Below are positions 17,489 to 22,189 of a DNA stretch of 22,189 nt, in pieces. The stretch spans positions 1 to 22,189 of the forward strand of contig JAWUWD010000051.1 in the NCBI GenBank assembly GCA_034112085.1, in the 5' to 3' direction. How positions within the stretch are numbered: position 1 is the stretch's first letter; each line of letters opens with the position of its first letter. The translations under genes were made by a program, and so were the position numbers. Under the pieces are notes generated by a model, which ran no database searches, was not told the origin of the DNA, and worked only from the letters and a program-made list of their open reading frames with translations. Source of the stretch: JAWUWD01 sp034112085 (GTDB lineage Bacteria > Bacteroidota > Bacteroidia > Cytophagales > Cyclobacteriaceae).

Positions 17489-17510
17489 TGGAAGTATATT
17501 CGTACTTTTG
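17480..17510 (+). promoter_or_regulatory. Promoter of the acyl-CoA dehydrogenase gene
   Basis: TTTG (17480-17483), a 19-base spacer, then TACTTTTG (17503-17510) match the Bacteroidota consensus. The predicted start is near 17516, giving a leader of about 35 bases before ATG 17551. Confidence 0.8.
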
Positions 17511-17550
17511 CCATGTCAAAAATGAATAACCACTAATTAATAGATGAAGT

Positions 17551-18690
17551 ATGGATTTTGGATTGAATGAAAATCAGGTCATGATCGCTCAAATGATCAA
17601 GGATTTCGCAGAGAAGGAAATTAGACCAAAAATGATGGAGTGGGATGAATCTCAAGAATTCCCAGTTGAGGTGTTTAAGAAGCTTGGTAAACTTGGATTG
17701 ATGGGCGTTTTGGTTCCTCAAGAATATGGAGGATCTGGATTTGGGTATCACGAATATGTAACCGCAATTGTAGAGATTTCAAAAATAGATAGTTCAATAG
17801 GGCTTTCTGTAGCAGCTCATAACTCCCTTTGTACTGGACATATATTACAGTTCGGTAATGAAGAGCAAAAGAAAAAATGGTTGCCTAAACTAGCTTCTGC
17901 AGAGTGGATTGGAGCATGGGGTCTCACTGAGCCGAATACAGGCTCGGACGCAGGTAATATGAAGACTGTCGCGGTAGAAGATGGTGATGACTATGTAATC
18001 AATGGAGCCAAGAACTTCATCACTCATGGGAATTCTGGAGATATCGCAGTGGTGATGACAAGAACTGGAGAAGTCGGAGATTCACATGCAATGACTGCCA
18101 TTGTTGTAGAAAGAGGAACTCCTGGGTTCAAAAAAGGAAGGAAAGAAAATAAATTAGGAATGCGTGCATCTGAGACTACAGAAATGATCTTTGAGGATTG
18201 TCGTGTGCCTAAAGAAAATGTGCTCGGGAAAGTAGGTGAAGGCTTTATTCAAGCATTGAAAATATTAGATGGTGGTAGAATTTCGATTGCTGCTTTAGGA
18301 CAAGGTATCGCAGAAGGAGCTTTGGAAGCTGCTATAAATTACTCTAAAGAGAGACACCAGTTCAATCAACCAATCTCTAAGTTTCAAGGAATCTCTTTTA
18401 AGTTGGCAGAAATGGCAACTAAAGTAGAAGCCTCGAGGTTGTTGATCAATAGGTCCGCAGACATGAAAAATCAAGGGCTGAGTATTAATAAAGAGTCGGC
18501 CATGGCCAAGTATTATTCTTCTGAAATAGCTGTGGAGGTGTCAACAGATGCTGTTCAGATATTTGGGGGATATGGATACTTAAAAGACTATCCGGTAGAA
18601 AAATTCTATAGAGATTCTAAACTTTGTACAATAGGTGAAGGAACTTCTGAAATACAAAAACTAGTTATTTCAAGAGCGATTTTGAAGTAG
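17551..18690 (+). CDS. Acyl-CoA dehydrogenase (short/medium-chain type)
   Basis: Predicted 379 residues, the normal family length. It is a flavoenzyme that introduces the alpha-beta double bond in acyl-CoA during beta-oxidation or branched-chain amino-acid breakdown, passing electrons to electron-transfer flavoprotein. The N-terminal helical domain covers about residues 1-115. The FAD-contact strand WGLTEPNTGSDAG follows, then a middle beta-domain and a C-terminal helical domain with FGGYGYLKDYPVEKFYRD. The catalytic Glu is Glu363 in GEGTSEIQ, the usual position for SCAD/MCAD-type enzymes. The chain-length preference cannot be read from the sequence. It is transcribed alone: the rpsU promoter overlaps its last codons. 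There is no Shine-Dalgarno before ATG 17551. Confidence 0.95.
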   Translation: MDFGLNENQVMIAQMIKDFAEKEIRPKMMEWDESQEFPVEVFKKLGKLGLMGVLVPQEYGGSGFGYHEYVTAIVEISKIDSSIGLSVAAHNSLCTGHILQFGNEEQKKKWLPKLASAEWIGAWGLTEPNTGSDAGNMKTVAVEDGDDYVINGAKNFITHGNSGDIAVVMTRTGEVGDSHAMTAIVVERGTPGFKKGRKENKLGMRASETTEMIFEDCRVPKENVLGKVGEGFIQALKILDGGRISIAALGQGIAEGALEAAINYSKERHQFNQPISKFQGISFKLAEMATKVEASRLLINRSADMKNQGLSINKESAMAKYYSSEIAVEVSTDAVQIFGGYGYLKDYPVEKFYRDSKLCTIGEGTSEIQKLVISRAILK

Positions 18691-18710
18691 TTATTTTTTT
18701 ATTACCTTTG
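18681..18710 (+). promoter_or_regulatory. Promoter of rpsU (rpsU-xerC-hpf)
   Basis: TTTG (18681-18684) and TACCTTTG (18703-18710) are separated by 18 bases. The -33 box lies inside the end of the acyl-CoA dehydrogenase gene. The predicted start is near 18716, leaving a leader of about 35 bases that contains the strong ribosome binding site. Confidence 0.8.
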
Positions 18711-18734
18711 CAGGCTAAAATAATTCCCGGGTGG

Positions 18735-18742
18735 AAGGAGGT
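18735..18742 (+). promoter_or_regulatory. Strong Shine-Dalgarno of rpsU
   Basis: AAGGAGGT at 18735-18742 ends eight bases before ATG 18751 and is fully complementary to the canonical anti-Shine-Dalgarno. The starts I checked for cysS, nusA, rimP, xerC, hpf, the acyl-CoA dehydrogenase and the cyclase lack one. In Flavobacterium, bS21 helps hide the anti-Shine-Dalgarno, and rpsU is known to carry a strong site that lets S21-deficient ribosomes favour it. The GGAA at 18733-18736 could pair with TTCC at 18724-18727 or at 18745-18748. Confidence 0.85.
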
Positions 18743-18750
18743 GTTTCCCA

Positions 18751-18945
18751 ATGATTATAATCAACGTAAAAGAGAACGAATCAATAGAAAGAGCTTTAAA
18801 AAGGTTCAAGAAAAAATTCGAAAAGACAGGTGTATTGAAGGAACTAAGAGCTAGAACAGCTTACGAAAAACCATCAGTAGCGAACAGAGCGATAAGAATC
18901 AAGGCTGCATACAAGCAAAAAATGTACGCTAAAGATAATTACTAA
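18751..18945 (+). CDS. rpsU: Small-subunit ribosomal protein bS21
   Basis: Predicted 64 residues, the usual size for Bacteroidota bS21. Recognisable strings are NVKENESIERALKRFKKKF and ELRARTAYEKPS, followed by a basic helical tail (IKAAYKQKMYAK). The protein binds the platform of the 30S subunit near the 3' end of 16S rRNA. In Bacteroidota it is part of the pocket (with bS6 and bS18) that sequesters the anti-Shine-Dalgarno. The strong ribosome site in its own leader suggests autoregulation. It is followed by xerC and hpf, an order also seen in other Bacteroidota. Confidence 0.96.
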   Translation: MIIINVKENESIERALKRFKKKFEKTGVLKELRARTAYEKPSVANRAIRIKAAYKQKMYAKDNY

Positions 18946-18954
18946 TCCCCTGTT

Positions 18955-18970
18955 AATTCTATATAGAATT
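18955..18970. promoter_or_regulatory. Perfect 16-bp palindrome downstream of rpsU
   Basis: AATTCTATATAGAATT is its own reverse complement and starts nine bases after the rpsU stop. It could be a protein-binding site or a weak hairpin. It lies four bases before a second, longer inverted repeat. Confidence 0.55.
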
Positions 18971-18973
18971 TCA

Positions 18974-19014
18974 TAAGTTAGTACTACGATAGTGAACATC
19001 GTAGTACTGACTTA
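18974..19014 (+). promoter_or_regulatory. Long hairpin abutting the xerC start codon
   Basis: TAAGTTAGTACTACGAT (18974-18990) pairs with 18998-19014 over 17 bp, with one G-T pair and a 7-base loop. The xerC ATG begins at the next base (19015). There is no T-tract, so this is not a classical intrinsic terminator. It could stabilise the rpsU mRNA 3' end, act as a processing site, or limit xerC translation. Confidence 0.65.
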
Positions 19015-19890
19015 ATGATTAATTCCTTCCTCAAATACCTCGAATACGAAAGAAGATATAGTAAGCATACTGTAACCTCGTATCGAAATGATCTTAAACA
19101 ATTCAGATCTTTCTCACTTAATAATTTTGATGCTGATCTCAAGGATGCCAACCATGGCATATTAAGAGCATGGATTGTTGAATTATCAGAAAGCAAAATT
19201 CAACCTACGTCAATCAATCGTAAAATGGCATCTTTGCGGAGTTACTACAAGTACCTCCTTAAGCACGATCATATTGCAAAAGACCCAACCTGGAAGCTAA
19301 AAACATTGAAGACACCTAGGAGGATTCCGCATTTTGTGGATGAAGGTGAAATGAACACATTACTTGATAACCGAGAGATTATAGCTTCTCACACCACTAA
19401 GAGAGATTCATTAATAATTGAACTACTTTATGGCACCGGTGTTAGACTTTCTGAGCTGATTAATATCAAGCACGGTGACATCAATAATCATCAGCACACA
19501 ATAAAAGTATTAGGAAAAAGAAACAAAGAACGAATAATTCCGTTTTCAAAAAACCTACATCAGGTGATTGAAGAATACGTAGTTATGAAAAAAAAGGAAA
19601 TTGCGGCCGCAGAACATGATTATTTGTTAGTGACTGATGGCGGAAAACAGCTTTATCCTATGTTCGTACAACGTCTCACTAAGAGATATTTTGCCAACAC
19701 CAATATAGACAAGAAGAGCCCGCATGTACTGCGCCATACATATGCTACCCATATGCTCAATAATGGTGCAGAGTTGAATGCGGTAAAAGAACTACTGGGA
19801 CACACTAGCTTGGCTGCAACACAAGTTTATACACACAACACAATGGAGAAGCTCAAGAAGGTCTTTGACCAGGCGCATCCAAAAGCATAA
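19015..19890 (+). CDS. xerC: Tyrosine recombinase, XerC/XerD type
   Basis: Predicted 291 residues. Xer recombinases resolve chromosome dimers at the dif site during division. The N-terminal SAM-like core-binding domain spans about residues 1-90 (INSFLKYLEYERRYSKHT). The catalytic domain carries the complete set: Arg144 (GTGVRLSEL), Lys168 (LGKRNKER), His237 and Arg240 (HVLRH), His263 (LGH), and the nucleophile Tyr272 (QVYTHNT). Length and position between rpsU and hpf fit a housekeeping Xer and not a phage or element integrase. XerC rather than XerD is assigned from this neighbourhood, and that part is less sure. No promoter of its own is seen, so it is probably expressed from the rpsU promoter through the hairpin. 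Confidence 0.9.
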   Translation: MINSFLKYLEYERRYSKHTVTSYRNDLKQFRSFSLNNFDADLKDANHGILRAWIVELSESKIQPTSINRKMASLRSYYKYLLKHDHIAKDPTWKLKTLKTPRRIPHFVDEGEMNTLLDNREIIASHTTKRDSLIIELLYGTGVRLSELINIKHGDINNHQHTIKVLGKRNKERIIPFSKNLHQVIEEYVVMKKKEIAAAEHDYLLVTDGGKQLYPMFVQRLTKRYFANTNIDKKSPHVLRHTYATHMLNNGAELNAVKELLGHTSLAATQVYTHNTMEKLKKVFDQAHPKA

Positions 19891-19920
19891 TAAATTTTTA
19901 ACCTTTAAATATAGAGACAT

Positions 19921-20217
19921 ATGAAGTTACAAATGCACTCAATTCATTTCGATGCGGACCCCAAACTGCTCGATTTCATTCAAAAAAAGGTTGACAAACT
20001 TGAAACATTTTATGAAGGAATGGTGGACGGGGAGGTTTTTTTAAAAGTGAATAATGAAGGAATAGAAAATAAGACTATTGAAATCAAACTCAACTTACCC
20101 GGGAATCAATTCTTTGCCAAAGAGGGAGCCAAAACATTTGAAGAAGCTACAGATACGGCAACAGAAGCATTAAGAAGACAAATAAGAAAATATAAAGATA
20201 AGGTAGCTTCACGCTAA
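19921..20217 (+). CDS. hpf: Ribosome hibernation-promoting factor, short HPF/RaiA type
   Basis: Predicted 98 residues, the size of short HPF/YfiA proteins. Strings such as IHFDADPKLLDFIQKKVDKLE, VNNEGIENKTIEIKLNLPG and EEATDTATEALRRQIRKYKDK match the beta-alpha-beta-beta-beta-alpha fold that binds in the 30S decoding channel and silences ribosomes in stationary phase. It lacks the C-terminal dimerisation domain of long HPF. It starts 30 bases after xerC and ends at an intrinsic terminator. With rpsU at the head of the run, two of the three genes act on the ribosome. Confidence 0.92.
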   Translation: MKLQMHSIHFDADPKLLDFIQKKVDKLETFYEGMVDGEVFLKVNNEGIENKTIEIKLNLPGNQFFAKEGAKTFEEATDTATEALRRQIRKYKDKVASR

Positions 20218-20225
20218 TAGAAACG

Positions 20226-20259
20226 AACCTTGAGAAGCTTGACTCCTCAGGGTTTTTTT
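20226..20259 (+). terminator. Intrinsic terminator after hpf
   Basis: A 9-bp stem (AACCTTGAG at 20226-20234 with 20246-20254, one G-T pair) closes an 11-base loop and is followed by a T-run through 20259. The same hairpin lies at the end of the opposing VOC pseudogene, whose stop codon overlaps the T-run. Confidence 0.85.
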
Positions 20260-20656
20260 ATGCCCAACCCCCTTTGGGAACGACTTCCAGTACATGACCA
20301 TCTGGATAGTTGAAATAAAACGATTCTAGTCCATTCTTCCAGACAAGCTCATCTATGACCTCAATTCCTAGTTCCATTATTTTCTCTTTCGTTGTAGTGT
20401 ATGTACTCAGTTCTACTTCAAAAGCAAAATGTTGTTTAACGTTTGCATAATGAGCCGGAGGAAGAAGTCTTGATTTTTGAAACTTGTGCCATAAAACATA
20501 GAAGAACGGAGCTTCCAGCTCGAAATAATATGTGCCTATCTTCAGCTCTGTCTATTTCTTCAAGACCCAATAACCCATGATTGAATTCGTATGACTTATT
20601 GAGGTCTTGTATGTATAGACAAGTTTCTTTGCTTTGAGAAAATTGAATGACATCAT
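20258..20656 (-). pseudogene. Frameshifted glyoxalase/VOC-family gene
   Basis: No single frame covers the gene, but three frames together give a typical VOC (vicinal oxygen chelate) protein of about 130 residues. From ATG 20656 the frame reads MMSFNF; one extra base near the AAAA run at 20639-20642 leads into a middle segment with CLYIQDLNKSYEF and FRAGSSVLLCFMAQV. Near 20461-20475 the frame shifts again into LPPAHYANVKQHFAFEVE and then SFYFNYPDGHVLEVVP, ending at TAA (20258). The metal-ligand His (in QHFAFEV) and Glu (in LEVV) can still be seen. Two separate single-base shifts argue for decay, although sequencing error cannot be excluded. The original substrate is unknown. The gene diverges from the ClC-type gene. 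Confidence 0.78.
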
Positions 20657-20700
20657 TATTAAAGTTTAACTAAAAGAGGTGGCTAACCGGATGAGATATT

Positions 20701-20708
20701 TACATTTG
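20701..20708 (+). promoter_or_regulatory. Putative -7 element for the ClC-type gene
   Basis: TACATTTG matches TAnnTTTG and lies 26 bases before the TTG start. I see no clear -33 TTTG at the right distance, so this is tentative. Confidence 0.4.
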
Positions 20709-20734
20709 CATCAGTTCTAAAAAACAGATCTCAA

Positions 20735-22189
20735 TTGAAAACGGAAGGCATACTAGTAAAGCTACTTATTTGGCGTCTCAAATATGTCAATGACAAAACA
20801 TTTGTCTTGATCATAGCTGGGGTGATAGGCATAGTAGCCGGGTTTGCAGCTGTTACGTTGAAGGAAACAGTTCATGCCTTACAACAGTTCCTTACACAGG
20901 ATTTTTCGATAAAAAATGCAAATTACCTTTACCTAAGCTATCCATTTGTAGGTATACTCCTAACTTACTTAGTTGCCAAATACTTGCTGAAAGAGTCCTT
21001 GGGTCATGGGATAACCTCGGTATTATACTCTATTTCAAAGAAGTCTAGCATCATTACAAAAACGAAGACATTCTCGCGAATGATCACTAGTGCATTGACC
21101 GTTGGTTTTGGTGGATCAGTTGGATTGGAGGCTCCTATAGTGGTCACAGGTTCTGCTATCGGCTCTAACATAGCTCGAGCCATGCACTTGAACTATAAGA
21201 AGCGTACAATTCTAATCGGTTGCGGTGCCTCCGGGGCAATCGCAGCTATATTTAACTCCCCAGTAGCTGGGGCTATTTTTAGTTTAGAAATCATATTGTC
21301 AGAAGTAACGTTAGCTGGTTTTATTCCAGTTTTGATTTCTTCAGTGACCGCGTCTTTGGTCTCTCTTTCATTACTTGGAGATGATGTACTTTTCTCATTT
21401 AAGTTAAGAGATAGTTTTACAGCAGGAGACACACCATATTATGTATTACTTGGACTTCTGTGTGGAGTGATCTCTGTTTATTTTACTCGTGTAACTCATA
21501 AAGTGGAGGGATTGATTGCTGGTGTATCCAATGGGTTTCTTAAAACAATTATCGGAGGACTTTCTTTGGGGCTGATTATATTCATTTTCCCACCAATATA
21601 TGGAGAAGGGTACGATACTATTAAGTTGCTGCTGGATGGTAACAGTACCGAGTCTCTCTATAATAGTTTGTTTTTTTCTGAAATAAAAAATCCAGTATTC
21701 GTTGTCATCTTTCTTCTAGGAGTGCTTTTGGTAAAGCCAGTAGCGTCAGCAATAACTATCGGAGCAGGTGGAAGTGGTGGAATATTCGCACCATCTCTAT
21801 TTATTGGAGGGGTCCTCGGGTTTTTATTTTCCGCGGGGTTGAATTTGTTTTTTGGAACAGATATGAGTACCAGTAATTTTATATTAGTGGGAATGTGTGG
21901 CGTGATGAGTGGGGTACTGCATGCGCCATTGACCGCTATGTTTTTGATTGCAGAGATTACAAGTGGATATGAATTGTTTGTACCACTGATGATGGTTTCA
22001 GCCATTGCTTATAGCACAAGTACTTTCTTTGAGAAGCACTCTTTATACACCAAGCATCTAATTGAAAAAGGAGACCTGATCAAGGATGATAAGGATCGCC
22101 AAGTTTTGAGCTTGATTGCCATTCGCAAGATTATTGATAAGGCCCTATTACAAATTGATCCAGAGGAGACTCTAGAAGAGTTAGTGGGA
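20735..22189 (+). CDS. ClC-family chloride channel/transporter (3' partial)
   Basis: The frame is open for 485 codons to the window end. Hydrophobic segments begin near residue 22 (FVLIIAGVIGIVAGF) and continue to about residue 435. ClC signature loops are present: GHGIT at 90-94, GGSVGLEAP with the gating-type Glu132, and GGSGGIFAPSL with GIFAP at 349-353. Known ClC proteins are dimers that act as chloride channels or chloride/proton exchangers. The first loop lacks the Ser and Pro of the E. coli GSGIP motif. After about residue 455 a cytoplasmic segment starts (IRKIIDKALLQIDPEETLEEL), probably the beginning of CBS domains, and is cut by the window end. No ATG exists in the frame downstream of the TAA at 20684, so the TTG at 20735 is the best start; this choice is uncertain. 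Confidence 0.9.
   Translation, partial: MKTEGILVKLLIWRLKYVNDKTFVLIIAGVIGIVAGFAAVTLKETVHALQQFLTQDFSIKNANYLYLSYPFVGILLTYLVAKYLLKESLGHGITSVLYSISKKSSIITKTKTFSRMITSALTVGFGGSVGLEAPIVVTGSAIGSNIARAMHLNYKKRTILIGCGASGAIAAIFNSPVAGAIFSLEIILSEVTLAGFIPVLISSVTASLVSLSLLGDDVLFSFKLRDSFTAGDTPYYVLLGLLCGVISVYFTRVTHKVEGLIAGVSNGFLKTIIGGLSLGLIIFIFPPIYGEGYDTIKLLLDGNSTESLYNSLFFSEIKNPVFVVIFLLGVLLVKPVASAITIGAGGSGGIFAPSLFIGGVLGFLFSAGLNLFFGTDMSTSNFILVGMCGVMSGVLHAPLTAMFLIAEITSGYELFVPLMMVSAIAYSTSTFFEKHSLYTKHLIEKGDLIKDDKDRQVLSLIAIRKIIDKALLQIDPEETLEELVG

Larger units (their letters stand above)
17241..17550. other. 310-bp divergent intergenic region
   Basis: No gene is visible. It holds the promoter and inverted repeat for the acyl-CoA dehydrogenase (17461-17510). 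It also has an 8-bp inverted repeat CTCTTATA/TATAAGAG (17326-17333 and 17365-17372) of uncertain meaning. On the - strand, TAATTTTG (17411-17404) resembles a -7 box but has no good -33 partner and lies about 165 bases from the gene at 17240. Confidence 0.6.

Noticed and set aside
18955..18985. dif site for the Xer recombinase
   Set aside because: The 16-bp palindrome lacks the two conserved 11-base half-sites around a 6-base centre expected for dif, and dif need not be near the recombinase gene.
19015..19890. Integrase of a mobile element
   Set aside because: The length, complete Xer active site and conserved position between rpsU and hpf fit the housekeeping recombinase. No attachment-site repeats or cargo genes were seen.

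Overview
The window looks like chromosome of a Bacteroidota bacterium, most likely a marine Cytophagia-type gliding lineage (inference). The reasons are a protein with a gliding-motility-associated C-terminal (CHU_C) domain next to a PorP/SprF-type outer-membrane protein, promoters of the Bacteroidota form TTTG-N18/19-TAnnTTTG, almost no Shine-Dalgarno sequences, signal peptides ending in Ala-Gln, and AT-rich DNA. I see no rRNA, tRNA, insertion sequence, prophage or CRISPR array.

Region 1 (1-9096, + strand) is a surface/secretion cassette. A giant repeat protein, open at its 5' side, ends in a self-cleaving S74 chaperone domain of the phage tail-fibre type. A type IX secretion (T9SS) substrate with a CHU_C sorting domain follows, then a PorP/SprF protein with an unusual 90-residue lysine/arginine-rich tail. 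The giant protein contains 95-residue and 113-residue tandem repeats, a tail-fibre-like insert, and about ten VGIG beta-repeats.

Region 2 (9369-14089, - strand) is the translation/transcription operon rimP-nusA-infB. It converges on region 1 through a shared hairpin terminator. It is transcribed from a good Bacteroidota promoter and has a terminator-like hairpin in its leader.

Region 3 (14285-17240) holds cysS, apparently from a nearly leaderless mRNA, then a lipoprotein closely resembling type II glutaminyl cyclases. A small secreted protein of unknown function converges on it. The cyclase fits the Ala-Gln signal-peptide ends of the two secreted proteins in region 1.

Region 4 (17551-20217) holds an acyl-CoA dehydrogenase with an inverted repeat over its promoter, then rpsU-xerC-hpf. 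rpsU is the only gene here with a strong Shine-Dalgarno, as expected if ribosomal protein S21 senses its own shortage. Two inverted repeats fill the gap before xerC.

Region 5 (20258-22189) holds a frameshifted glyoxalase/VOC-family pseudogene on the - strand and, diverging from it, a ClC-type chloride channel/transporter cut by the window end just as a probable CBS region begins.

Most genes are ordinary. The items I rank highest for follow-up are the S74/CHU_C/PorP cassette, the basic PorP tail, the rpsU leader and the rimP leader hairpin.
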